64,000 nt of DNA from [Clostridium] polysaccharolyticum (GTDB taxonomy: Bacteria > Bacillota > Clostridia > Lachnospirales > Lachnospiraceae), in NCBI RefSeq assembly GCF_900111595.1, contig NZ_FOHN01000009.1:1-64000 (forward strand), read 5' to 3'. How positions within the stretch are numbered: position 1 is the stretch's first letter; each line of letters opens with the position of its first letter. Both the position numbers and the translations under genes were made by a program. Shown here in pieces: positions 52,867 to 61,965 of this stretch. Below the pieces are notes generated by a model. That model was not told the DNA's origin. It saw only the letters and a list, made by a program, of their open reading frames with translations, and did no database searches.

Positions 52867-54276
52867 GTGAGAAGTTTAAAAGCTTATCGTAAGACAATTA
52901 GCATTGTAAATGAAACCACAATCGGATTATATGAAAATTTAGTTGGAAAGAAAACAGGTTTTCTGTTAGAGAGTTATGATAAAAATAATGGACGTTATTC
53001 TATTTTTGGAAAAGAACCAGAAGAAATCATTTCATCTAAGGGAAATAGTCTGGTGATACAGAAAAAAAATGGCGAAACAGAAGTCAGGGAAGGAAATCCT
53101 TATGAATTGTTAAAAGAGTATTATAGTGATTTTCATGTAGTAAAAGAGGACGGAGAATTAGCTTTTATTGGCGGATTGGTGGGAAGCATGGGGTATGACT
53201 TTATCCGTTATACTGAAATTCTGCCAGATAACAATGAAGATACGATTGGAATAGAAACAATTCAGTTAATGCTTGCAACAGAGTTTATTGTAATTGATCA
53301 TGTGGCAGAGACTATGACAGGAGTAGTCTTAGAGGAGGATAATGAAGAAGGCAGAAAAAGAGGCATGGAACGTGCCACAGGTTTATTAGAAGAAGTGATG
53401 AAAGATTACAAAGATGAGGAGAAAGAAACATTTGTCCAGGACGGAAAAATTACAGATAAGTCGGATTCCATTGAACAATACAGTGAAAAAGTAGAGAAAA
53501 TCAAAGATTACATAAAAGAGGGACACATTTTCCAGACGGTATTATCACAGAGATGGACCGTTGAAACGAAACAAGATGGATTTATCCTATACAAAAAACT
53601 TCGTGTATTAAATCCATCTCCATATCTATACTATTTTAAATTTCCTGAATTTGAGATAATAGGAAGTTCTCCTGAGATGCTAGTGAAAAAAAGTGAAGAT
53701 AAAGTGTACACCTGTCCCATTGCAGGAACAAGAAAACGCGGTGCTACTCCAGAAGAAGATGAAATGTTAAAAGAAGACTTGTTAGGAGATGCAAAGGAGA
53801 GGGCAGAACATGTTATGTTAGTGGATCTGGCCAGAAATGATATGGGACGAATCGCTCAGTTTGGAACGGTTAAAGTGACACAGTTTATGAATGTCCAGAA
53901 CTATTCCCATGTAATGCATATCGTCTCACTGGTAGAGGGACGAAAAAAGGGAGAATCCCATCCGTTAGATCTAGTTGCATCTTTTCTGCCTGCGGGAACA
54001 TTAAGTGGAGCTCCAAAGATTCGTGCAATGGAAATCATTGATGAATTAGAAACCTATAGACGTGGTTTATACGGTGGTGCAACAGGATATTTAGCATTCG
54101 ATGGAAACATGGATTTCTGTATTACCATCCGAACCATGATAAAGAAAGCGGATAACGTGTATCTGCAGGCAGGAGCTGGAATTGTTTTAGATTCTGTTCC
54201 TGAGAACGAATATAATGAATGCTGTAACAAAGTAATGGCACTGGCAAAGACATTAGTAAAAGAAGAGAATTTATAG
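52867..54276 (+). CDS. trpE: Anthranilate synthase component I
   Basis: The 469-residue protein has the N-terminal feedback motif FLLESYD, GLVGSMGYDFIRY, the chorismate-binding core IKEGHIFQTVLSQRW, SPEMLVKK, PIAGTRKRG, DLARNDMGRI and LPAGTLSGAPKIRAMEII. The first committed enzyme of tryptophan synthesis. The start is GTG 52867 behind AAGAGGGA; the frame is open further upstream into the T-box terminator, but that part cannot be coding. Confidence 0.95.
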   Translation: MRSLKAYRKTISIVNETTIGLYENLVGKKTGFLLESYDKNNGRYSIFGKEPEEIISSKGNSLVIQKKNGETEVREGNPYELLKEYYSDFHVVKEDGELAFIGGLVGSMGYDFIRYTEILPDNNEDTIGIETIQLMLATEFIVIDHVAETMTGVVLEEDNEEGRKRGMERATGLLEEVMKDYKDEEKETFVQDGKITDKSDSIEQYSEKVEKIKDYIKEGHIFQTVLSQRWTVETKQDGFILYKKLRVLNPSPYLYYFKFPEFEIIGSSPEMLVKKSEDKVYTCPIAGTRKRGATPEEDEMLKEDLLGDAKERAEHVMLVDLARNDMGRIAQFGTVKVTQFMNVQNYSHVMHIVSLVEGRKKGESHPLDLVASFLPAGTLSGAPKIRAMEIIDELETYRRGLYGGATGYLAFDGNMDFCITIRTMIKKADNVYLQAGAGIVLDSVPENEYNECCNKVMALAKTLVKEENL

Positions 54277-54287
54277 GGGGTGCGGGT

Positions 54288-54857
54288 ATGATTTTATTAA
54301 TTGATAATTACGATTCCTTTACTTATAATTTATATCAATATATTGGAACATTTGAACCAGACATAAAGGTAGTTCGCAATGACAAAATAACCCTTGCGGA
54401 AATCAGGAAAATGAATCCAGACAGAATTGTGTTATCACCAGGACCAAAGAGTCCAAAGGATGCAGGAATCTGCATGGATGTAGTAAAGGAATTTTATAAG
54501 GAAAAGCCGATTATGGGAATCTGCTTAGGACACCAGTGTATTGGAGAAGCATTTGGTGCAACCGTATCCTATGCAAAAGAAATCCTTCATGGAAAACAGT
54601 CTTTGGTTGCTCATAATGGAACTGGTATTTTTACAGGGATTGATACGCCACTAAATGTAGCAAGATATCATTCCCTGTCCATAGTAAATGAAACAGTTCC
54701 AGATTGCCTGACAGTAACCGCAAAGACGGATGATGGCCAGATTATGGCAGTTCGACATAAAGAGTATCCAGTGGTTGGACTTCAGTTTCATCCAGAATCC
54801 ATTTATACAGAACACGGGAAACGATTAATCGAGAATTTTGTAAATGGACGTATTTAA
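54288..54857 (+). CDS. trpG: Anthranilate synthase component II (glutamine amidotransferase)
   Basis: The 189-residue protein has IDNYDSFTYNLYQY, LSPGPKSPKDAG, the nucleophile Cys in GICLGHQCIGEAFG and VGLQFHPESIYTEHG with His and Glu of the triad. It supplies ammonia to TrpE. It may also serve folate synthesis as PabA. It begins 12 bases after trpE with a GGGGGTGCGGGT upstream region. Confidence 0.95.
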   Translation: MILLIDNYDSFTYNLYQYIGTFEPDIKVVRNDKITLAEIRKMNPDRIVLSPGPKSPKDAGICMDVVKEFYKEKPIMGICLGHQCIGEAFGATVSYAKEILHGKQSLVAHNGTGIFTGIDTPLNVARYHSLSIVNETVPDCLTVTAKTDDGQIMAVRHKEYPVVGLQFHPESIYTEHGKRLIENFVNGRI

Positions 54858-54883
54858 ATCCAATGGAAAGGAAAAGGTGCTGT

Positions 54884-55681
54884 ATGATATTAGATGAAAT
54901 CGTAAAAGATAAAAGAAAAAGGTTAGTGGAACATAAAAAAAATATCAGCGAACAGGAAATGAAAGAGCTGGCTCTCCAGTCACAAAGAAAAAGCGTTTCC
55001 TTTTACGAGGCGCTAAAAAAAGAAGGCCTGTCAATTATTGGGGAGTTTAAAAAGGCATCGCCTAGTATGGGTGTTATATCATCTAAGATTCCATTGGAAG
55101 ACAGAATTGACCAGTATAATCAGTCAGTAGATGCCATTTCCTGTCTGACAGAAGAGGATCATTTTCATGGCAGTGCAGAATATCTAAAACAGATTCGGAA
55201 AATATCTCCACTGCCAATTATCCGGAAAGACTTTATAATAGAGGAATATCAAGTTTATGAAGCAAAAGTGATTGGTGCAGATGCCATTTTGCTAATTGCA
55301 GCTATTTTAAATGAGGATGAGATGAAAAGGCTGTATGAATTGGCATATGATCTTGGATTAGATGTATTATTAGAAGTTCACAATGAGGAAGAAATGCAGC
55401 GGGCTATTGAACTGGGAGCTAAGATAATTGGTGTGAACAACCGGGATTTGAGGGATTTTACGATTTCCTTAGATACAACCAGAAGACTGATTCAGTATTT
55501 AGAAGAAAGAACTGGTAAGGAAAGGCCAGTATTTGTATCGGAAAGTGGGGTTACCACAACAAAAGACATTGAGGTTTTGAAAGCATGTAAAGTAGATGCA
55601 CTGCTTATAGGAAGAGCATTTATGGAAGCAGAGCAGCCTAGAGTGGTAGCGAAGGAATGGAAGGCAGTTTATAACGGCTAA
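54884..55681 (+). CDS. trpC: Indole-3-glycerol-phosphate synthase
   Basis: The 265-residue TIM-barrel protein has IIGEFKKASPSMGVI, CLTEEDHFHGSAEYL, PIIRKDFIIEEYQVYEA, LEVHNEEEMQRAIELGAKIIGVNNRDLRDF and FVSESGVTT. It closes the indole ring. ATG 54884 gives the standard MILDEIVKDKR start. The gene lies 26 bases behind trpG, so trpD, which normally stands here, is absent. Confidence 0.95.
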   Translation: MILDEIVKDKRKRLVEHKKNISEQEMKELALQSQRKSVSFYEALKKEGLSIIGEFKKASPSMGVISSKIPLEDRIDQYNQSVDAISCLTEEDHFHGSAEYLKQIRKISPLPIIRKDFIIEEYQVYEAKVIGADAILLIAAILNEDEMKRLYELAYDLGLDVLLEVHNEEEMQRAIELGAKIIGVNNRDLRDFTISLDTTRRLIQYLEERTGKERPVFVSESGVTTTKDIEVLKACKVDALLIGRAFMEAEQPRVVAKEWKAVYNG

Positions 55682-55695
55682 GAAAGGATGATGCC

Positions 55696-56382
55696 ATGAG
55701 ATATAAAAACATAAAAAAAGGAAGATTCCTTGGAAGGCCAAATCGTTTTATCGCTCATGTGGATTTGAATGGAGAAGAGGCTGTATGCCATGTAAAAAAT
55801 ACGGGACGTTGTAAAGAACTTTTAATTCCTGGAGAATCAGTGGTTTATATTGAGGATCATGGGGAAGATGCCAGACGGAAGACCAGATATTCTTTAATAG
55901 GAGTGGAAAAAGGAAATCTGATGATTAATATGGATTCTCAGGCACCAAATAAAGTGGTAAAAGAGTGGATTGCCCAAGGTGGTTTTTTACCAGGGATTAC
56001 TTTGATAAAACCAGAAAAGAAGTATGGAGACTCTCGCTTTGATTTTTATCTGGAACAAGGGGATAAGAAGATTTTTATGGAGGTAAAGGGAGTTACCCTT
56101 GAAGAAAATGGAGTTGCCATGTTTCCAGATGCCCCGACAGAACGAGGAATCAAGCACATGGAAGAACTTATTACCTGTAAGGAAAATGGTTACGATGCCT
56201 ATATTCTTTTTGTTGTACAGATGGCTGGAATGAAGGTGTTTAAGCCAAATGACAGAACACATCCTGCTTTTGGGGAGGCACTTCGTAAAGCAAAGAAGCA
56301 TGGTGTTGAGATTCTTGTGAAAGACTGTCTTGTGAAAGAAGACGAATTAAAGATTGCTGGAACGTTGCCATTTGAATTATAG
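55696..56382 (+). CDS. sfsA: SfsA family DNA-binding/sugar-fermentation-stimulation protein
   Basis: The 228-residue protein matches SfsA: GRFLGRPNRFIAHVDLNG, CHVKNTGRCKELLIPG, RKTRYSLIGVEKG, EKKYGDSRFDFYLE with an acidic residue pattern like a nuclease core, and EVKGVTLEENGVAMFPDAPTERG. SfsA was first described as a regulator of maltose metabolism, and a nuclease fold has been proposed. It sits inside the trp operon between trpC and trpF with short gaps, which is unusual. Confidence 0.92.
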   Translation: MRYKNIKKGRFLGRPNRFIAHVDLNGEEAVCHVKNTGRCKELLIPGESVVYIEDHGEDARRKTRYSLIGVEKGNLMINMDSQAPNKVVKEWIAQGGFLPGITLIKPEKKYGDSRFDFYLEQGDKKIFMEVKGVTLEENGVAMFPDAPTERGIKHMEELITCKENGYDAYILFVVQMAGMKVFKPNDRTHPAFGEALRKAKKHGVEILVKDCLVKEDELKIAGTLPFEL

Positions 56383-56395
56383 AAGGGAGAAAGTT

Positions 56396-57019
56396 ATGCC
56401 GGAAATTAAAATATGTGGTCTTACCTGTGAAGAAGATATTGAGCTGATAAATGCATATCCTGTTTCTTACGCAGGCTTTGTATTATTTTTTCCAAAGAGT
56501 AAGCGAAATCTTACATTAGAACAGGCACAGCATTTAAAAAGGAAACTGAAAGATTCTGTGAAAACGGTCGCTGTGACGGTAGCTCCTTCCTTAGAGCAAG
56601 TAAAGGAGATTGAAGGGGCTGGATTTGATGTGATTCAGATTCATGGTACCTTACATAAAGAAGTAGAAGAGAAAGTTCATATACCAGTTTTCAGAGCTGT
56701 AAATGTGGAAAAGGAAGAAGATATACGCAAGGTATTTTCAGAGCGTTCGCCTAAGATTTCCTATTATGTGTTTGATGGCAAGCGGCCAGGAAGCGGAGAA
56801 GTATTTGACTGGGGATTTCTTAAAAAGAATGTGGATAATACTTCCAGAATTATGCTGGCTGGTGGATTACATTCAGAAAATGTTGCCAATGCTATTAAAG
56901 CAGTACAGCCTGGGATTGTGGACGTAAGCTCTGGTGTTGAAAAAGAGCATGGAGCAGGAAAAGATAGAGAGAAAATAGAGCGTTTTGTTCAAGCGGTTCT
57001 AAAAACAGATTGCAGATAG
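56396..57019 (+). CDS. trpF: Phosphoribosylanthranilate isomerase
   Basis: The 207-residue protein has IKICGLTCEEDIELINAYP, GFVLFFPKSKR, DVIQIHG, YYVFDGKRPGSGEVFDW and MLAGGLHSENVANAIKAVQPGIVDVSSGVE. It catalyses the Amadori rearrangement before TrpC. ATG 56396 follows AGAAGGGAG; an upstream in-frame start would overlap sfsA. Confidence 0.95.
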   Translation: MPEIKICGLTCEEDIELINAYPVSYAGFVLFFPKSKRNLTLEQAQHLKRKLKDSVKTVAVTVAPSLEQVKEIEGAGFDVIQIHGTLHKEVEEKVHIPVFRAVNVEKEEDIRKVFSERSPKISYYVFDGKRPGSGEVFDWGFLKKNVDNTSRIMLAGGLHSENVANAIKAVQPGIVDVSSGVEKEHGAGKDREKIERFVQAVLKTDCR

Positions 57020-57051
57020 ATGAGAAAAAATGAAGAAAGGCAGGTAGAGTT

Positions 57052-58239
57052 ATGAATACTTATTATGGAGAGTTTGGAGGACAATATGTAGCAGAGTCCT
57101 TAATGAATACACTAGAAGAGGTGGATCGTGCATTTGAAGAAGCCATTCGTGATCCGGAATTCTGGGAAGAATTTGATTACTATATGAAGGAATATGTAGG
57201 AAGGGAAACTCCTCTTTATTATGCCTCTCGTTTAAGCGAAAAGTATGGACCTAAGATTTATTTAAAAAGAGAGGATTTAAATCATACAGGTGCACACAAA
57301 ATTAACAATGTAATTGGCCAGATTTTACTTGCAAAGCGTATGGGAAAGAAGAAGGTAATTGCGGAAACAGGTGCTGGGCAGCATGGTGTAGCTACAGCCA
57401 CAGGTGCCGCATTATTTAATATGGATTGTAAAGTATATATGGGGGAAGAGGATATTAAACGACAGGAATTAAATGTGCTTCGTATGAGAATGCTTGGAAG
57501 TTCTGTACATAGTGTAACTTCTGGAAGCCGTACCTTAAAAGATGCAACCAATGAAGCGATTCGCACATGGGCAAAAGAAGCAGAGGATACTTTTTATGTA
57601 ATTGGTTCAGCGGTTGGTCCTTACCCTTATCCAAAGATTGTGAAGACTTTCCAAAGCGTAATTAGTAAAGAAGCGAGAAAGCAGATTCTTGAAAAGGAAG
57701 GCAGATTGCCTGATACAGTTATGGCTTGTGTAGGAGGCGGTTCTAATTCTATCGGAATGTTTGCAGAGTTCTTAGAAGATAAAGAGGTAAAATTAATTGG
57801 TGTGGAAGCGGCAGGATTAGGAATTGAAACAGGGAAACATGCTAGTGCAATGGCATTAGGAAAACCAGGAGTGTTACATGGAATGCGTTCCTATTTATTA
57901 CAAGATGAGGATGGAAATGTGCAACTGGCTCATTCCATTTCAGCAGGTCTTGATTATCCAGGTGTAGGGCCAGAACATGCGTATTTAAAAGACAGCGGAC
58001 GTGCAACTTATGTATCTGTTACAGATGATGAGGCTATGAATGCATTATTGGAACTTTGCAAAATGGAAGGAATTATCCCTGCTATCGAAAGTTCCCATGC
58101 CTTAGCTTATTTATTAAAGTATGCGAAAGAGTGTTCTAAGGATGAAATTATTGTAATGTGCCTGTCAGGACGTGGTGATAAGGACTGTCATACCATTCAG
58201 GCTTGGTTAGAAGGTAACAAAGAATCATTGAATAAATAG
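57052..58239 (+). CDS. trpB: Tryptophan synthase beta chain
   Basis: The 395-residue PLP enzyme has [14 protein letters not shown], the PLP lysine in [31 protein letters not shown]-like VGPYPYPKI and [15 protein letters not shown]. It joins indole and serine. Confidence 0.97.
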   Translation: MNTYYGEFGGQYVAESLMNTLEEVDRAFEEAIRDPEFWEEFDYYMKEYVGRETPLYYASRLSEKYGPKIYLKREDLNHTGAHKINNVIGQILLAKRMGKKKVIAETGAGQHGVATATGAALFNMDCKVYMGEEDIKRQELNVLRMRMLGSSVHSVTSGSRTLKDATNEAIRTWAKEAEDTFYVIGSAVGPYPYPKIVKTFQSVISKEARKQILEKEGRLPDTVMACVGGGSNSIGMFAEFLEDKEVKLIGVEAAGLGIETGKHASAMALGKPGVLHGMRSYLLQDEDGNVQLAHSISAGLDYPGVGPEHAYLKDSGRATYVSVTDDEAMNALLELCKMEGIIPAIESSHALAYLLKYAKECSKDEIIVMCLSGRGDKDCHTIQAWLEGNKESLNK

Positions 58240-58257
58240 TTAAGGAGGTAAAAGAAA

Positions 58258-59046
58258 ATGAATCGTATTGAAGACAGATTAAACCAGTTAAAAGAAAAAG
58301 GCGAGAAAGCATTTATTACATATATGACAGCAGGACTTCCAGACATGGAAGGTACAAAAGCATTATTAAAAGCCCAGGAAGAGGCAGGAACAGATATTGT
58401 GGAAATTGGAATTCCATTTTCTGATCCAGTGGCAGACGGCCCAGTGATTCAGGATGCATCCTATCGTTCTATTCTAAAAGGAACCAATCTTAAGAAAACG
58501 TTTCAGGCAGTAAAAGAAGTGAGAGAAGAATGTCAGATTCCAATTATTTTCATGATGTATTACAATACTATTTTGCATTATGGGGTAAAAGAATTTGTGG
58601 AAAAATGTGAAGAAGCAGGTGTAGACGGACTGATTGTACCGGATTTGCCATTTGAAGAACAGAAAGAAATCAAGGCTTGTATGACTTCAGAAAATGCTCC
58701 AATTCTGATTGAATTAGTTTCACCTGTTTCTAAGCAGAGAGTTCCAATGATCTTAGAAAATGCCAGAGGATTTGTATACTGTGTATCTTCTATGGGAGTA
58801 ACAGGGCAGGAAGGTTCTTTTTATGATACTGTGTCAGATTACCTAAAGGAGGTAAAGGCACAATCTAAGATTCCTGTCATGATGGGATTTGGGATTAAAG
58901 AAGCAAAAGATGTAGAGTTTGTGAAGGATACCATTGATGGATGTATTGTAGGAACACATTTTATTGAAGTGCTTGAAGAAAGCGGATATGACTTGGAAGC
59001 TGCAAAAAAGTATATTCGTGAGTTCAAGAGTGGATTGAATGGATAA
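58258..59046 (+). CDS. trpA: Tryptophan synthase alpha chain
   Basis: The 262-residue TIM-barrel protein has FITYMTAGLPDM, VEIGIPFSDPVADGPVIQ, GVDGLIVPDLPFEE and VYCVSSMGVTG. It releases indole from indole-3-glycerol phosphate and channels it to TrpB. It is the last gene of the trp operon. Confidence 0.97.
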   Translation: MNRIEDRLNQLKEKGEKAFITYMTAGLPDMEGTKALLKAQEEAGTDIVEIGIPFSDPVADGPVIQDASYRSILKGTNLKKTFQAVKEVREECQIPIIFMMYYNTILHYGVKEFVEKCEEAGVDGLIVPDLPFEEQKEIKACMTSENAPILIELVSPVSKQRVPMILENARGFVYCVSSMGVTGQEGSFYDTVSDYLKEVKAQSKIPVMMGFGIKEAKDVEFVKDTIDGCIVGTHFIEVLEESGYDLEAAKKYIREFKSGLNG

Positions 59047-59122
59047 TGGGTGAATCTGACATAACCTTAAATAAATGATTATATAGTTAATAGAAAGGTA
59101 TTGCCCATAGATGTTTATAGTA

Positions 59123-59163
59123 TAATAGCCGCTATGTCTGCTAGACGTGGGCGGCTATTTTTC
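59123..59163. terminator. Terminator behind trpA
   Basis: ATAGCCGC (59125-59132) pairs with GCGGCTAT (59151-59158), with an inner GTCT/AGAC helix, followed by T residues. It lies between the converging trpA and fabV genes; the left arm is preceded by A/T-rich sequence, so it may serve both. Confidence 0.82.
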
Positions 59164-59171
59164 TGCTTTTT

Positions 59172-60329
59172 TTACACTAACGGAATATCCTCATCATAAT
59201 TTACATTATCAAAATGGAATCCGAACATCTTATAAAAATCGTCCCAATATCCATCAATATCTGCAACATCTTTTAAATTCTTTGTAGTAACTTTATCCCA
59301 GTTTTCCATAACAGCAGTCTGTACATCTTCTCGCAGTTCCCAGTCGTCTACACGAATCAAACCAGAATCGTCTGTGACAGCTCCTGCAGTTCCGAACATT
59401 TTATCATGGAACAGACGGTACATCTGTTCAATACAGCCTTCATGGATTCCTTTGTCTTTCATGACTTTATATAACAGAGAAATATATAAAGGTACAACAG
59501 GAATTGCAGAACTTGCCTGAGTAACTAATGCTTTGTTGACAGAAACAAAAGCGTTTACATTTTGAAAATCAGAAGTAATTTCTTTGGAAGTAGCGACCAA
59601 ATGGTTCTTTGCCATTCCGATCGTTCCATTTTTATAAATAGCATGAGTTACTTCTGGTCCAATATAAGAGTAGGCAACTGTAGTTGTATCTGGTGCAAGC
59701 ACACCAGCTTTATCAAGTGCCTCAATCCATTCTTTCCAGTCTTCGCCACCCATAACCTTAATGGTATTGGCAACTTCTTCTTCATTTGCATAAGGAATGC
59801 TTGCGTCGGTAATGGTATTGTGAACCAAGTCTAAGTTTTTATTTTTGAATTCATCTCCAATTGCTTTGATGCAGGAGGAATAAGTAACACCATCTTTGGT
59901 TCTTCTTGGTGCAGCAATACTATATACAATCATATCTACGGTTCCCAGATCTTTCTTTATGATGTCGATTGTCTGAGCTTTGATTTCATCAGAAAATGCA
60001 TCTCCATTAATTGTTTTGGCATAAAGGCCATCTTCTTTTGCCATTTCCTCGAAAGCCAATGTGTTATAGTAACCTGCAGTTGCACATCTTCTTTCAGTAG
60101 GTGCTTTTTCAAACATAATACCTAATGTTTTAGCTTTTGCAGCGAATGCCAGGCTGATTCTGGAAGCAAGTCCGTATCCAGTAGAACATCCTATGACAAG
60201 GACATTTTTAGCACCTTTTATAGCAGGCTGTTTTTTTACATATGTAATCTGCCTTTTTACATTTTCTCTACATCCCTTTGGATGAGCTGTAGTACAGATG
60301 AAGCCTTTTACTTTTGGCTGAATAATCAT
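59172..60329 (-). CDS. fabV: Enoyl-ACP/trans-2-enoyl-CoA reductase, FabV type
   Basis: The 385-residue protein starts MIIQPKVKGFICTTAHPKGC and has the NAD-binding VLVIGCSTGYGLASRI, IVYSIAAPRRTKDG, the catalytic Tyr-x8-Lys region YSYIGPEVTHAIYKNGTIGMAK and FHDKMFG. It reduces trans-2-enoyl thioesters with NADH. In butyrate-forming or fatty-acid-making Clostridia it replaces FabI or FabK. ATG 60329 behind GGGAGATG is chosen over an upstream in-frame start. Confidence 0.95.
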   Translation of the reverse strand: MIIQPKVKGFICTTAHPKGCRENVKRQITYVKKQPAIKGAKNVLVIGCSTGYGLASRISLAFAAKAKTLGIMFEKAPTERRCATAGYYNTLAFEEMAKEDGLYAKTINGDAFSDEIKAQTIDIIKKDLGTVDMIVYSIAAPRRTKDGVTYSSCIKAIGDEFKNKNLDLVHNTITDASIPYANEEEVANTIKVMGGEDWKEWIEALDKAGVLAPDTTTVAYSYIGPEVTHAIYKNGTIGMAKNHLVATSKEITSDFQNVNAFVSVNKALVTQASSAIPVVPLYISLLYKVMKDKGIHEGCIEQMYRLFHDKMFGTAGAVTDDSGLIRVDDWELREDVQTAVMENWDKVTTKNLKDVADIDGYWDDFYKMFGFHFDNVNYDEDIPLV

Positions 60330-60543
60330 AATGCATCTCCCTCGCTTTAGTTTGATAGTCAAAATTTATTTTAGCATAGTTAAACGAGATGTACAATAAA
60401 ATAGAAATAAAAACATTACGAATTTATTATATTTCAGAATGGGTATTTACTTTTGAGTCTCTGTCTTCTATATTAGAAATAGCTCATAGAAATAGCTTAG
60501 GACATATATGTCAGGATAGTCAGGAGACAGAGGAGGAGCATGG

Positions 60544-61317
60544 GTGGAACGAGAGGATAGGAAATTGTTTTGGATAAAGTGGATATTAGTGGCAGCAGGA
60601 ATTCTAGCTATTATATATTATGGAATGATAGTTTCTGTATTGGGAGTGCGAAAAGATTTTTCCTTAATCTGGCCAGCAGCTGGTGTCTGCTGTTTTGGAC
60701 TTAGTTTGCTGATAAGGGAAATGGGTCGGCATCCCCATAAAGGAAGCTCACTGGTTCTAAATGGTATTTTAATTGTGGCAGTACTGCTTACGGCAGTGTT
60801 TGGAATATTAGAAGGCATTATCATAAAGAATGGTTTTATGCCAGCATCTAAAGATGCAGATTATATGATTGTGCTTGGGGCTCAGGTAAATGGAACAAAA
60901 GTATCCAAAGCATTGCGATACAGGTTAGATGCAGCATATGATTATGCGGTAAAAAATAAAAATACAAAGATAATTGTGTCTGGGGCACAGGGATATAGAG
61001 AAGATGTGACAGAGGCACAGGCAATGCGAGATTATTTAGTAGAGAAGGGAATATCAGAAAAACGTATACTGATGGAAGAGAAGTCTACCAACACCAATGA
61101 AAATATAAAGTATAGCAAGGAGCTTCTTGAAAATGCAGATTATGTTGTTATCGTAACAAACCGTTTTCATTTATTCAGAGGAGTCAGGATCGCCAGAAAG
61201 CAGCTTAGCCAGAAGGTGGAAGGGGTCGGTGCAGATACAGGAACTGTATTATTTCTGAACTATTATGTTAGAGAAGCATTTGCAGTTATAAAAGATGGAA
61301 TATTAAATCATATTTAG
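60544..61317 (+). CDS. YdcF/ElyC-like membrane protein (DUF218)
   Basis: The 257-residue protein has three N-terminal hydrophobic segments and a C-terminal DUF218 domain: YMIVLGAQVNGTKVSKALRYRLDAAYDY, KIIVSGAQGYREDVTEAQAM, YLVEKGISEKRILMEEKSTNTNENIKYS and VIVTNRFHLFRGVRIA. Family members act in envelope biogenesis, though the reaction is unclear. The start is GTG after AGGAGG. The 180 bases upstream show no other gene. Confidence 0.88.
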   Translation: MEREDRKLFWIKWILVAAGILAIIYYGMIVSVLGVRKDFSLIWPAAGVCCFGLSLLIREMGRHPHKGSSLVLNGILIVAVLLTAVFGILEGIIIKNGFMPASKDADYMIVLGAQVNGTKVSKALRYRLDAAYDYAVKNKNTKIIVSGAQGYREDVTEAQAMRDYLVEKGISEKRILMEEKSTNTNENIKYSKELLENADYVVIVTNRFHLFRGVRIARKQLSQKVEGVGADTGTVLFLNYYVREAFAVIKDGILNHI

Positions 61318-61325
61318 GAGGGACT

Positions 61326-61805
61326 ATGAAATCAAGAAAAGATAAGGCAGTGGAATTGTTTAAGGAAGGATTTAACTGTTCGCAGGCAGTGTTTGCAGCT
61401 TATAGTGATCTGTATGGAATGGATAAGGAAACGGCACTAAAGATTGCCAGTTCATTTGGGGCAGGAATGGGAAGAATGAGAGAGGTCTGTGGAACCTGTT
61501 CGGGAATGTTTTTAGTTGCAGGGCTGGAAAGTGGAGCTACAGAAGGAAAAGACACAGCTGGGAAAAAGCAGAACTACGACATGGTCCAGATGTTAGCGGA
61601 AGAGTTTCGAAAAAGAAATGGGACCATTATATGCCGGGAACTTTTAGGACTTGACCAGCCACAAGTAACGGCAGCAGAGTTTAAGGATACTGCCCCACAG
61701 GAAAGAACGGCCCAGTATTATGAAAAGCGTCCGTGCGTAAAGCTTGTAGAGGAGGCGGCACAGATACTGGAGAGTACGATTTTAAAAGAAAGATTTACAG
61801 ACTGA
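61326..61805 (+). CDS. C_GCAxxG_C_C family redox-type protein
   Basis: A 159-residue protein of the Cys-rich family named for its pattern: FNCSQAVFAAYSDLYG, FGAGMGRMREVCGTCSGMFLVAGL, CRELLG and a late Cys in KRPCVKLVEEAA. The conserved cysteines suggest metal or redox function. It begins eight bases behind the YdcF-like gene with a GGAGG site, so the two are co-transcribed. Confidence 0.88.
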   Translation: MKSRKDKAVELFKEGFNCSQAVFAAYSDLYGMDKETALKIASSFGAGMGRMREVCGTCSGMFLVAGLESGATEGKDTAGKKQNYDMVQMLAEEFRKRNGTIICRELLGLDQPQVTAAEFKDTAPQERTAQYYEKRPCVKLVEEAAQILESTILKERFTD

Positions 61806-61846
61806 TTAATATTGCAGAAGTATTTCACTTATTTTGCATACCATTC

Positions 61847-61869
61847 AAAAAATGTAATACATTTTTATT
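61847..61869 (+). terminator. AT-rich terminator-like hairpin
   Basis: AAAAATGT and ACATTTTT form an 8-bp stem around a short loop, with T-rich sequence following. The stem has only one G-C pair on each arm, so it is weak. Confidence 0.4.
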
Positions 61870-61965
61870 AATTTTGTAACAAAGTAGTTGAAAATTTATG
61901 TCATTTTGGTAAAATGAAATGGCTAAGATAAATATGTGTTAGTTGGGACAGGTTGGTGTAACAGA

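Noticed and set aside
60389-60577. Short plus-strand frame between fabV and the YdcF-like gene
   Set aside because: It overlaps the true GTG start region of the next gene, and its sequence looks random.
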